From NCBI RefSeq assembly GCF_901000735.1, contig NC_081547.1:21390838-21454837 (forward strand): a stretch of DNA of 64,000 bases. The letters run 5' to 3'. Both the position numbers and the translations under genes were made by a program. The notes below the pieces were generated by a model, which saw nothing but the letters and a program-made list of their open reading frames with translations, was not told the origin of the DNA and ran no database searches. Positions 53,041 to 62,803 of this stretch are shown here, in pieces; positions within the stretch are counted from its first letter, which is position 1, and each line of letters opens with the position of its first letter. Origin of the DNA: Corylus avellana. Lineage: Eukaryota; Streptophyta; Magnoliopsida; Fagales; Betulaceae.

Positions 53041-55101
53041 ATGGAGATAGATTCCCCTCTTAATTCCATAATCCCTATTACACCTACTGAAAATTGTGAG
53101 CCACTTGATTTAGAAGCACAGCCTAATAAGCGTAGGAGAAAGATATCTATTGTCTGGGAGCACTTCACTATAGAAACTGTTGGACCTGGATGTACTAAAG
53201 CATGCTGTAAGCTATGCAAAAAATCTTTTGCCTACATTACTGGTTCAAAGCTAGCAGGCACCAGCCACCTCAAACGACATATTTCCTTGGGAATCTGCCC
53301 AGTAGTCCGCCAGAGAAATCAGCAATCTCCACATACACCAGGCTCCAAAATGGGTGTTTCAGGAACTGCTACTGATCGACCAAAAAAACGCCATAAAGCG
53401 ACCAATGGACTTGCAAGCATCCCTTTTGATCAAGACCGCTGCAGCCAAGAGATTGCTAAGATGGTCATTCTGCATGACTATCCACTTCACATTGTGGAAC
53501 ATTCTGGTTTCATTGACTTCGTCCGGACTCTTCAACCTCAGTTCAATACTGTGAGCTTCAATACTGTTCAAGACGATTGTGTGGCCATGTACCTGAGGGA
53601 GAAACAAAGCCTCCTGAATCTTATAAATGGAATTCCTGGACATGTCAGCCTCACATTGGATTTATGGACATCAAATCAAACTTTAGGCTATATTGTCCTA
53701 ACAGGTTATTTTATTGATGGCGATTGGAATCTACAGCGTCGGATCCTTAATGTGGTTATGGTACCTTCACCTGAATCAGATTATGCTTTTAATCTAGCTG
53801 TTGTGGCTTCCCTATCTGATTGGCATTTGGAGGGCCGGCTGTTTGCCCTCACCGTCGATCGATCATTGACAAATGAAACTTCAACTGGACATCTAAGAGG
53901 CCTTCTTTCTGTCAGGAACCCACTCATGCTCAATGGTCAGTTGTTAATGGGGAATTGCTATGCTCGTGTTCTTAGTCGTCTTGCACAAGATGCACTAGGG
54001 ACAATGAAGGAGACAATCCAAAAAATCCGTGACAGTGTCAAGTATGTGAATGCTTCAGAGTCACACAAAGAGAAGTTTGTTGATCTGAAGCAACAACTTC
54101 AAGTCCCTAGCTCTAAGGACCTTGTAGTTGATGATCAAACTAAATGGAACACAACTTATCATATGCTAATAGCTGCCTGTGAGTTAAGGGAAGTCTTTAA
54201 TTGCTTGGATACCTATGATCCTGATTACAAGATAACCCCCTCAATGGATGAGTGGAAGCAGGTAGAAACTCTCTGCACCCACTTGAGGCATTTGTTTGAT
54301 GCGGCTAACATTTTAACTCAACCAAGGTACCCATCTACCAACACGTTCTTTCCGGAAGTGTCGAAAATTCAGATAGAGCTGACACATGGAGCCATGAGCC
54401 AGGATCCCTTTGTCAGCAACTTGATCAAACCTTTGCAAGAAAAGTTTGATAAATATTGGAAAGATTGCTATCTGGTTTTAGCAATAGCTGTAGTTTTGGA
54501 TCCAAGGTTTAAAATGAAACTTGTCGAGTTCACCTTCTCCAAGATCTACGGTGAGGATGCTGAATCATGGATTAGAGCTGTTGACGATAGTGTTCATGAA
54601 CTCTTTCTAGAATATATTGCACGAGCACATCCTCTTCCGGTACTTGAAGAAGGTAATGAGGGTATGACCAAAATGGAGACGCCACAAGAAGGATCTCAAG
54701 AAGGAGCCCTTGTTTCTAGTGTGGATGGGCTTTTGGATTTTGAAGTCTATATCAATGAGATTACGAGTAGCCAGCACATGAAGTCAGAACTAGATCAGTA
54801 TCTGGAAGAATCTCTTTTGCCTCGGGAAAAAGAGTTTGACATTTTATGTTGGTGGAAACTAAATAAACAGAAGTACCCAACTCTATCAAAGGTGGCTTCT
54901 GATGTTTTGACGATACCGGTATGTACTGTTGATCCCGACTCTGTGTTTGACACTGAACTCAGAAAGGTGGACAGCTACAAGAGTTTGTTGCATCCTGTGA
55001 CACTTGAGGCTCTTGTTTGTGCTAAAGATTGGTTTCAATGTGGATCATCATCGATATCATCTAGTCAGGTTTCTAATGCAATTATGAAAATGGAATTCTA
55101 G
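53041..55101 (+). CDS. DAYSLEEPER-like domesticated hAT transposase
   Basis: One uninterrupted coding exon gives 686 aa. The ATG at 53041 was chosen because it follows the 5'UTR acceptor at 53027 and starts MEIDSPLNSIIPITP; the longer frame from 52924 runs back into the intron. A basic patch (NKRRRK, 29-34) precedes a BED zinc finger with CKLC at 56-59 and H76/H80 (SHLKRH). The hAT core follows (LTLDLWTSNQTLGY near 202; DDQTKWNTTYHML; VLDPRFKMKLVEF), then the C-terminal dimerisation region (ELDQYLEE near 582, WWKLNKQKYPTLSKVASDVL near 604). The CxxH motif expected in active hAT enzymes reads NCYARV, with His replaced by Arg. There are no terminal inverted repeats, and the frame is clean over 2 kb. 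This is the pattern of the DAYSLEEPER family, DNA-binding proteins needed for plant development rather than active transposases (family knowledge). Confidence 0.93.
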   Translation: MEIDSPLNSIIPITPTENCEPLDLEAQPNKRRRKISIVWEHFTIETVGPGCTKACCKLCKKSFAYITGSKLAGTSHLKRHISLGICPVVRQRNQQSPHTPGSKMGVSGTATDRPKKRHKATNGLASIPFDQDRCSQEIAKMVILHDYPLHIVEHSGFIDFVRTLQPQFNTVSFNTVQDDCVAMYLREKQSLLNLINGIPGHVSLTLDLWTSNQTLGYIVLTGYFIDGDWNLQRRILNVVMVPSPESDYAFNLAVVASLSDWHLEGRLFALTVDRSLTNETSTGHLRGLLSVRNPLMLNGQLLMGNCYARVLSRLAQDALGTMKETIQKIRDSVKYVNASESHKEKFVDLKQQLQVPSSKDLVVDDQTKWNTTYHMLIAACELREVFNCLDTYDPDYKITPSMDEWKQVETLCTHLRHLFDAANILTQPRYPSTNTFFPEVSKIQIELTHGAMSQDPFVSNLIKPLQEKFDKYWKDCYLVLAIAVVLDPRFKMKLVEFTFSKIYGEDAESWIRAVDDSVHELFLEYIARAHPLPVLEEGNEGMTKMETPQEGSQEGALVSSVDGLLDFEVYINEITSSQHMKSELDQYLEESLLPREKEFDILCWWKLNKQKYPTLSKVASDVLTIPVCTVDPDSVFDTELRKVDSYKSLLHPVTLEALVCAKDWFQCGSSSISSSQVSNAIMKMEF

Positions 55102-55723
55102 GTCTAGGTCACATTCTCGTCTTGTAGGTAGATTTCCTTGCTTTTTCATGGTATTTAGGTTTTCAACAGTGATTCATCTCTCATGATATTTCTACAGTTG
55201 AGGATTTGGTGGTGCAACTTTAGGTATTGTTTGTAGGGTTCTTTTAGTTAAGTGAATTTCCTGCAAGGTCTCTCTTTTGTATCCTCATCGCCTACCACAT
55301 TTCTTGTTGACCATGCTTCATTAGATTTGTTTTCCAAATATTAATTTTTTTTTTTTTTTTTGTTTACTTCTATCTTGAAATGATCGAGAGGCTGTTTGCA
55401 ATTTGCATGCATGCATGCTTATATAACTAGTCACATGCATGAAATGATCGATGTGCTGTTCGTTGTGTGCATATCTCTTATGTTCCCATTTCCCTCGTGG
55501 TTATGTATGAAAACACTGTTTCGTGAACATGGATCCGTGGAAATGGTGGGATTTATGCACGGTTACTCTTATCTTTGTTAGGTGCTCTTATGGTGTTTTC
55601 TTGATTCTAGATGGATATCATTTTCTAAAATAGCAAAAAAGAAAGTGACTCTTATTTCTTTCACTTGGTTTTTAGAAAATAATATTCATCTAGAAATAAG
55701 AAAATATTAGAAGAGCATCTAGC

Positions 55724-55764
<41 letters not shown>

Positions 55765-56009
55765 GTTGTAAGAAAAATAAATCCACTAAGCTTGGTGGTG
55801 GACGAACTTCACAGGCTGTGCACCATCTAATAATTAGCAAGAGATCTTGTAGAGTTGTAGTACTCTTAACACTCAATTGGGTTATTACGCTTCTTTTCGG
55901 GACTGCCTCTTATTGGGAGCTCTTCTTATTTTCACAAGCTTTCTTTAGTATCATAAGCATTTATTATTATTCATCATTGACATTCAGCTTAAAATTTAGG
56001 AAAAAAATT

Positions 56010-56530
56010 GCTTTGGTGGCCCATGAGGTATGACTTTTGATCAAATTACTAAGGTTTAGAAGTTATCAATTTACTCCGCTTAGAACCATTATAAAATAAA
56101 TCATTTTGTCCATTTTTTACTGAATTTTCAGTGGTGTTATCGCGCCATGTATCCCCGATTCCCCTATAATATAGCCATATAGGGGGTGAATTTGGCCACC
56201 CATTTTGGCCTGGGGTTAGACCACCATCAGAAAAAAAAAAAAAAAAAAAACTATTATTTTATTTTATACCTTTTTTTTGTTCTTTATATATTTTTTACAG
56301 AAGGGATACATGTTGTGGGGATGACATGGTATCACCGTTAGAAATTTAACATAAGGTTGACAAAATGATCGATTTGATAAGGATTGTATTATTGTAACCT
56401 TATGGAATAAATGAAAAATCTTAATAAAATGGTGATATTGTAATTTTTAAAAGGTTGGTGATTTAATATTGATACTTTTTTAAATTTAAGAATATAATTG
56501 CAAAAGGGGTGAAGTAAAATAGCATGCCGG
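56010..56530. mobile_element. Fold-back element 4, diverged
   Basis: The left arm (ATCATTTTGTCC, CAGTGGTGTTATCGCGCCATG, TATCCCC) faces a right arm whose complement reads ATCATTTTGTC, CGGTGATACCATGTCATCCCC. The core holds GGGGTGAATTTGGCCACCC and an A-run at 56230-56250. The arms are more diverged than in elements 1-3 and the ends could not be placed exactly. Confidence 0.5.
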
Positions 56531-56784
56531 CAAAATTATTTATTATTATTATTTTTTTGCATTAAAATATTAAAATTTTTTTTTCTTGCACGTCGTGCTA
56601 AGCACGCCGTGTGCTCTGAATCACGACTCTTGCAAAAGTTATAAATAATAAGCAAGTAAAGTTTGCCGTATAAAAGGCGAAAAAAAAAAGAAGTCACACT
56701 AAAGTTTTTGATTTTTCCTTGGAAAGTTTGAAACCTATGCAATGCAAGGCTTGATCCCAAGTTATGTGCCGGTGTCTCTTTCAT

Positions 56785-56960
56785 TTAGGGGTGTTCGCAA
56801 GCGAGCTAGGAATAAGCTTGTATAAGCTCGGTTCGATTATTAAATTAGGCACTTTGTGAATACAAATTTTTGCTCAAATATTAAACGAAGCAAACTCGAC
56901 TCAATTCAGTTAGACTCGTGAGCACGCTCGTATAAACTCATGCATAACACAAAACAATGA
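56785..56960. repeat. hAT-like repeat end (AGGGGTGTTCG)
   Basis: TTTAGGGGTGTTCGCAAGCG is followed by alternating GCTCGGTTCGA, AAACTCGACTCAATTC and AGCACGCTCGTATAAACTC words. This is a common plant pattern for the terminal and subterminal region of non-autonomous hAT elements. The opposite end was not found. Confidence 0.45.
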
Positions 56961-57359
56961 TCAATATATATTTTTTAATTCGGTAAATAATTATTTGTAA
57001 CAATAAGTTGTAGTTAAATTAAATAAATATTATAGATAATTTTTTTTTTCTTTTGAAATGATTGATAATATATTTTTTTTAAATGAATCTATCAAACTGT
57101 CATTTTTTTTTTTTTTTGATCGTGAGATGATTGTGAGTAGGCTTTTTCCATATGCCGCGTGAACCTTATCCCCACCTAAACGCATTTTATCAAGGGTAGG
57201 ATTGGTTATTACACAATACTCCAATGCTCTCCAGCTATTTACCATTTTCCACATTGCCTCGAGAAGCACACTTGGTATCCTACACGCGTGATTTCTCCCG
57301 AAGCATTTCTTTTACCTTTGTAATCTCTTAACCTTCTGCAACGAGTAAAATCTCATTGT

Positions 57360-59627
57360 ATGCCACCTTCTCTCCTCCACAAAAGTTGCTTGCTCTACTC
57401 TCCTTTGACCTTATCAACTTCACGTTCCTCGACCCTTATGAAAATGATAACCATGGCATCCGTATCTCCGACTCACTTCACTCCACACACTCAGCCCCAC
57501 TCCTTAGAAAACCCACAACTCTCTCTATTTGACAATTGCAAGTCCATGGACTATCTCAAGCAACTGCATTCCCAAACAATCAAAACGGGTATGACCTCAA
57601 ACCCAGTCGTACAAAATAGAATCGTAGCGTTTTGTTGTAAGAATGAATCGGGTGATATGAATTATGCCCGTCACGTGTTTGACACAATTCCTGAACCAAG
57701 CATGTTCGTTTGGAACACCATGATCAAAGGCTACTCTAGGATTAAGGTGCCTGAGAATGGAGTTTCTATGTATTTAGAAATGTTGAGAAGGAATGTCGAG
57801 CCTGATCACTACACCTTTCCATTCTTGTTAAAGGGTTTTACGCGTGATATTGCATTGGAATGTGGGAAAGAGTTGCATGGGCATGTAGTGAAATGTGGGT
57901 TTCATTCTAATGTGTTCGTTCAAAATTCTTTGGTAATTATGTACTCCCTGTGTGGCCTGATTGATATGGCTCGCTGTGTTTTTGATACGAGTCAGACAAG
58001 GGATGTGGTCACTTGGAATGTAATGATATCTGGGTACAACAGAATTAAGCAATTTGATGAATCAATGAAGCTTTTTGATGAGATGGAGAAAAACGGGGTG
58101 TTGCCCACTTCAGTTACCCTTGTTCTGGTGCTATCAGCTTGCTCCAAATTGAAGGACTTAAATATGGGCAAGCGGGTTCATGAGTATGTCAAAGAATGCA
58201 AAGTTGAAGATGATTTGAGATTGGAAAATGCTTTGATTGATATGTATGCAGCTTGTGGAAGAATGGATCTTGCACTTGGGATTTTTCAGAACATGAAGAC
58301 CAGGGATGTGATTTCTTGGACTGCCATTGTTGCAGGTTTTGCCAATGCTGGAGAAGTTGATTTAGCTCGGAAGTATTTCGATCAGATGCCTGAAAGAGAC
58401 TATGTTTCATGGACTGCGATGATTGATGGCTATGTTCGGGTGAATTGCTTCAAAGAGGCTTTGGCACTTTTCCGTGAGATGCAAACTTCAAATATAAGAC
58501 CAGATGAGTTCACCATGGTCAGCATTCTAACTGCTTGTGCTCATCTAGGGGCACTTGAATTAGGAGAATGGATAAAGACTTATATTGACAAAAACAAGAT
58601 CAAGAATGATGTGTATGTGGGTAATGCTTTAATTGATATGTACTCTAAATGCGGAAATGTCGAAAAAGCACAAAGAATTTTTAAGAAAATGCCTCGGATT
58701 GATAAATTTACATGGACGGCAATGATTGTTGGTCTTGGCATTAATGGACATGGTGAAGAAGCTCTTGATATGTTCTCTGAAATGCTTAAAGCTTCAATAG
58801 CCCCAGATGAGATAACATACATTGGTGTTCTATGTGCCTGTACTCACACTGGCATGGTAGATGTAGGAAGAAAGCTTTTTGCTAGCATGACCACCCAACA
58901 TGGGATTGAGCCCAATGTGGCACATTATGGGTGCATGGTTGATCTTCTTGGCCGAGCTGGACATCTGAAAGAAGCTCATGAAGTTATAAAGAATATGCCA
59001 ATGAAACCAAATTCAACTGTATGGGGGGCACTTCTTGGTGCTTGTAGAGTACATAAAGATGCAGAAATGGCTGAAATGGCAGCTAAACAGATTCTTGAGT
59101 TAGAGCCTGAAAATGGAGCTGTTTATGTTCTACTATGTAATATGTATGCAGCTTGCAATAGATGGGAAAATTTGCGTGAAGTAAGACAAATGATGATTGA
59201 TAGGGGAATCAAGAAAACCCCAGGTTGCAGTTTGATAGAGATGAATGGTATTGTCCATGAATTTGTAGCTGGGGACCCATCACATCCAAAATCTGAAGAA
59301 ATCTATTCAAAATTAGATGAGATGAAAACAGAGTTGAAATTTGCAGGGTATTCACCTGATACATCAGAGATTTCCCTTGATGTAGGGGAAGAAGAAAAAG
59401 AGAGTGCACTATACCGGCATAGTGAAAAGTTGGCTATTGCCTTTGGGCTTATTAGTTCAGGACCTGGGGTTACAATTAGAGTTGTGAAGAACCTCAGAAT
59501 GTGTGTGGACTGTCATCATATGGCAAAGTTGGTTTCAAAGATGTACAATAGAGAGATTGTTGTTAGGGATAAAACTCGATTCCATCATTTCAGGCATGGT
59601 TCATGTTCATGTAAAGATTTTTGGTGA
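57360..59627 (+). CDS. PLS-class PPR protein with DYW deaminase domain
   Basis: Intronless, 755 aa. Such proteins bind organellar RNA through their repeats and direct or catalyse C-to-U editing. The N-terminus is rich in Ser, Thr and Leu, suggesting mitochondrial or plastid import; the ATG at 57360 is the first, with others at 57438 and 57444 (MKMITMAS) as alternatives. PPR motifs run from about residue 60 to 560 in P-L-S order (for example VFVQNSLVIMYSLCG, DVISWTAIVAGFANAG, VYVGNALIDMYSKCG). The E1/E2 region (GALLGACRVHKDAEMAE, KKTPGCSLIEMNG, PSHPKSEEIY) leads to a full DYW domain. H687 and E689 (RHSEKLA) and C715/C718 (CVDCH) form the deaminase zinc/catalytic set, C749 and C751 the second zinc site. 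The last three residues are DFW instead of DYW, a tolerated variant. It resembles the Arabidopsis protein recalled as At3g15930. Confidence 0.93.
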   Translation: MPPSLLHKSCLLYSPLTLSTSRSSTLMKMITMASVSPTHFTPHTQPHSLENPQLSLFDNCKSMDYLKQLHSQTIKTGMTSNPVVQNRIVAFCCKNESGDMNYARHVFDTIPEPSMFVWNTMIKGYSRIKVPENGVSMYLEMLRRNVEPDHYTFPFLLKGFTRDIALECGKELHGHVVKCGFHSNVFVQNSLVIMYSLCGLIDMARCVFDTSQTRDVVTWNVMISGYNRIKQFDESMKLFDEMEKNGVLPTSVTLVLVLSACSKLKDLNMGKRVHEYVKECKVEDDLRLENALIDMYAACGRMDLALGIFQNMKTRDVISWTAIVAGFANAGEVDLARKYFDQMPERDYVSWTAMIDGYVRVNCFKEALALFREMQTSNIRPDEFTMVSILTACAHLGALELGEWIKTYIDKNKIKNDVYVGNALIDMYSKCGNVEKAQRIFKKMPRIDKFTWTAMIVGLGINGHGEEALDMFSEMLKASIAPDEITYIGVLCACTHTGMVDVGRKLFASMTTQHGIEPNVAHYGCMVDLLGRAGHLKEAHEVIKNMPMKPNSTVWGALLGACRVHKDAEMAEMAAKQILELEPENGAVYVLLCNMYAACNRWENLREVRQMMIDRGIKKTPGCSLIEMNGIVHEFVAGDPSHPKSEEIYSKLDEMKTELKFAGYSPDTSEISLDVGEEEKESALYRHSEKLAIAFGLISSGPGVTIRVVKNLRMCVDCHHMAKLVSKMYNREIVVRDKTRFHHFRHGSCSCKDFW

Positions 59628-60257
59628 AAAGGAGACTCTGTTATAAGTTGTTGATCTATTCTTCTCTCTATATCATCATCTGGTTCTGAAGAGCACTAGA
59701 GCATCGATACTTCCATGGCATTGTTTAACCATGAAGAGACAATTAAACGTGAGGGACTTCAATTGAATTATGAATGTGAGAAAATTTTGTTAAGTAGAAT
59801 TTTATTTATTAAGGATTATTAGTCATCTATTAGGATTAAGATTAGTTTTATTTTAAAATTAGGTTAATCATTAGTTGGGTATTTTCTATTTTATCTTATT
59901 GTAAATATCTATTTAAAGACACCAAAAAGTTAACAAAAAAATCAATGAGTTAATTGTTATCAAATGCTTACTTTTGTTGTAGGAAGGTTTAGGGTTCCTT
60001 GAACTATCCTAAAGTAAGGAAGTATATGATTCCTTGAATTATCTTATATATCAAAATCCTATTCTCTTATTAATTATCTTATCAAAAAGCTAATAAGGCA
60101 CGCACACATCAATGAGTAATTTTTATTTCAATCACTACATAATCTGATCTAAAAATAGACCTGAACTTTTTTCGCTAAAATAGCGTTGGCTTTCAACTGC
60201 TTCCGAGAACTGTCCTTTGAAGCACATATTTTGTTTCTTGGACTGCTCTTTTAGTTA

Positions 60258-60290
<33 letters not shown>

Positions 60291-60668
60291 TTGCATCAAG
60301 CATGGTTGAAGCACACGTGATAGTTCTTCGACTTGCATAGTGTAAACATGATTAGGATCAAGTGACGTAAAGAGTCATGACTAGCATGCATTTTGGTTTT
60401 GACTCTTTTGAGTTTTGATGAGCAGTAGCGAATTTCATAAGTTATTAGTTTAATATTTATGGAGCGTTTAATATTGCAATTTTATAGATAAAAAATGTTA
60501 TTTTAAACTAAATTGTAGAAAATGAATTGTTCGGAATTGCATTTTTGAAAAATTGCAGTTTGAAAACGTAAAAAATGTGTGTTTGCAAATCGCAAGTCAG
60601 GAAGTGATTTTTGAAAACACATAATTTTAAAGGCTAAACTGTAATTTTTCTAAAAATTGGTTCCTTAA
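59628..60668. other. Intergenic, simple repeats only
   Basis: AT-rich DNA following the PPR gene. A (TTA)n/(ATT)n run lies at 60257-60291. Text near 60480-60650 (GTAGAAAATGAA, TTGCAGTTTGAAAACG, GTTTGCAAATCGCAAG) looks like a small MITE remnant. No gene. Confidence 0.5.
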
Positions 60669-60911
60669 TGTTAAGAATATTACTTGTTATTTACTTCTTT
60701 AGGTATTATTAGTCTACTAGGTTTACCTTTTCTTATTCTACTAGGTTTACCTTTCCTTAATCTATTAAGTTACTTGCCTATCTATAAATAGAGGCCTCTG
60801 TATTCATTATTATTATAAGAGTCAATACAATGTAGTCCATTGTGTGCTTTCGCTTTCTCTCTCTTCTCTCTCTTTCTTCCGCTTCTAATGTATTATCCAA
60901 TATATTTAACA
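60669..60911 (+). repeat. 5' LTR, 243 bp
   Basis: Starts TGTTAAGAATATTACTTG and ends CCAATATATTTAACA. CTATAAATAGAGGCC at 60781-60795 is a TATA box in the usual place, followed by a pyrimidine-rich CTTTCTCTCTCTTC leader. It also contains an internal duplication of TATTCTACTAGGTTTACCTT-like text. Confidence 0.93.
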
Positions 60912-60924
60912 TGGTATCAAAGCC
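60912..60924 (+). other. Primer-binding site (tRNA-iMet type)
   Basis: TGGTATCAAAGCC differs at one position from the plant initiator-tRNA-Met PBS TGGTATCAGAGC and lies immediately after the 5' LTR. Confidence 0.9.
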
Positions 60925-61904
60925 ACCTTTCTGTGGCCTCCAATAAACGTCTTTGACGTTTTCCGGCGCCGCCAGTGTTATCCGGCGAATCATTCTCTCT
61001 GCTCCTCACGATTCTCTATCTTCTCCTCGAGGTTTCCAGTGTATCACTATACCGCTTGAAAACCCGGAAGACAACCGTCCCAGAGCCGCCGCACACAACC
61101 CCATAGGAGCTTCCACGCGCCCTCACGCGCCGCCCAAATTTTTGGCAATTCCGCCACTGCCCTTCCACCACCAGCCGCCACAGTGGTTCGATCACTTCTC
61201 CAAGGCCACCGATCGATAGCTTTCATCTCGGTGATTCCAGAACAAGTCCCGTATCCTCCATACGACGCCGCACGTGCCTCCACGCGCCCATAGAAGTTCC
61301 GCACGTTAGATCCACGCGCCAAGACCACGCCGCCTTCGTTCGCGCGTGTACCGCACGCGCCATCGCACCAAAGTGCCACGTCATAAGCGCCACGTCAACC
61401 TTGTGCCATGTCAGCCCTATCTGCCACGTCAGCGGCTATGCCACATCAGCACCTTGACATGGTTGACTTTTGTAGCGTTGACTTTGATTGTTGACCGTTG
61501 ACTTTGACCACTTAAAAAGTTGATCAGGTGTTTTCTACTCAATTTTTCGTCCTGATTTCAAATTTGTGGTCTATTTTTGCTTTTGGCATCTCTATATGGC
61601 AGAAAACAATATTATTCTCCAAATTTAGGCGTTTGTTTTATGCGGTTCAAGTTGGTTCATGCATTGTTCAATTCGGTTCCATAGCCTTTTCTTTGGCGCA
61701 GTTCAATCCGGTTCATTCTTCTTGCGGTAGGCACTCTCAGGTCAGACCAATCTTTCCTCAGGTCCATGGGTTTTCGGGCCAAAGAAGCCCCTTTCAACCG
61801 GCCCACTTATGCCTTGTCAAATGCCGCCATCACTGGTCACTACAGCCTTTCCTAGGCCATTGATCCATTATTAATGAGAATTTTTTGGGTCAGACCTTTC
61901 AACG

Positions 61905-62340
61905 GTCCAAGGGTTTCAGGCATGATTTGCCTCTTCAACCGGCCATTTTTCTCCCTACTTAGCTCAGCCGGCTAGGCGAGACGATCTACTAGTTAGATGG
62001 GCCAGACTTTAGTTCAGCCGACAAGGCGAGACGGTCCAAGGGTTTCAGGCATGATTAGCCTCTTCAACCGGCCCTGCTTATCTCAGCCGACCAGGCGAGA
62101 CGGTCTACTAGTCAGACTTTAGTTCAGCCGACAAGGCGAGACGGTCCAAGGGTTTCAGACATGATTAGCCTCTTCAACTGGCCCTGCTTATCTCAGCCGA
62201 CCAGGCGAGACGATCTACTAGCTAGAATTTTTGGGTCAGACTTTAGCTCAGCCGATCAGGTGAGACAGTCCAAAGGTTACGGGCTAAACAAGCCTCTTTT
62301 AACTGAACTTACTTTTCTCAGCCGACCAGGTGTGCTACTT
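61905..62340 (+). repeat. 110-130-bp tandem array, about four copies
   Basis: Copies begin at GGGTTTCAGG near 61911, 62040 and 62150 and at a diverged copy near 62273. Each reads ATGATTAGCCTCTTCAACCG, then GCTTATCTCAGCCGACCAGG, CGAGACGGTCTACTAG and CAGACTTTAGTTCAGCCGAC. Within each unit CAGCCGAC(C/A)AGGCGAGACG occurs twice. The array ends about 220 bp before the polypurine tract. Confidence 0.88.
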
Positions 62341-62551
62341 CATTACTAGTATATGGTTTTCAAGTCAAATTACAACTAAGTGAACCAAGCTCCAGCTTAA
62401 ATGCATTGCTCAAATTCAGACAGAATCCACCGGTCTCTAACAACTTTTATGGCGTTACTTCGGCAATTGTTTTGGCACAAGCAGCTTTTTCGGCGAATTC
62501 CTTTTTCTTTCCCTTTTCTTTTATCCAAACTCAAGTGTACACATTGAGTTT

Positions 62552-62560
62552 GAGGGGGGA
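62552..62560 (+). other. Polypurine tract
   Basis: GAGGGGGGA directly precedes the 3' LTR, where plus-strand DNA synthesis would be primed. Confidence 0.9.
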
Positions 62561-62803
62561 TGTTAAGAATATTACTTGTTATTTACTTCTTTAGGTATTA
62601 TTAGTCTACTAAGTTTACATTTTCTTATTCTACTAGGTTTACCTTTCCTTAATCTATTAGGTTACTTGCCTCTCTATAAATAGAGGCCTCTGTATTCATT
62701 ATTATAATCAGAGTCAATACAATGTAGTCCATTGTGTGCTTTCGCTCTCTCTCTTCTCTCTCTCTTTCTTCCGCTTCTAATATATTATCCAATATATTTA
62801 ACA
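62561..62803 (+). repeat. 3' LTR, 243 bp
   Basis: Same length and ends as the 5' LTR. Differences include AAGTTTACA for AGGTTTACC, GGTTACTTGCCTC for AGTTACTTGCCTA, and changes around 62702-62708 and in the CT-rich leader. Confidence 0.93.

Larger units (their letters stand above)
55102..57359. other. Intergenic between the DAYSLEEPER-like and PPR genes
   Basis: Contains the 3'UTR of the upstream gene, a (TA)n run at 55727-55760, a fold-back remnant at 56010-56530, a hAT-like repeat end at 56785-56960, and the PPR promoter region. The open frames here are short and low-complexity. No clear TATA box for the PPR gene was found. Confidence 0.5.
60669..62803 (+). mobile_element. Complete non-autonomous LTR retrotransposon without coding capacity
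   Basis: Two 243-bp direct LTRs bound a 1649-bp internal region. The element has every cis signal needed for retrotransposition: TGTTAA...TTAACA LTR ends, a TATAAATAGAGG promoter in each LTR, a tRNA-iMet-type primer-binding site directly after the 5' LTR, and a GAGGGGGGA polypurine tract directly before the 3' LTR. The internal region has no gag or pol; it is GC-rich and full of short CACGCGCC and GCCACGTCAGC words, then carries a tandem array. LTRs differ at about ten positions by eye (roughly 4%). A 5-bp target duplication is not evident (CTTAA before, AAACA after). It is longer than a classical TRIM, with short LTRs for a LARD. PBS type suggests mobilisation by a Copia-like partner (inference). 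Confidence 0.9.

Noticed and set aside
61047..61379. 110-codon minus-strand frame inside the LTR element
   Set aside because: A GC-rich stretch gives open frames by composition; no gag or other domain and it is antisense to the element.
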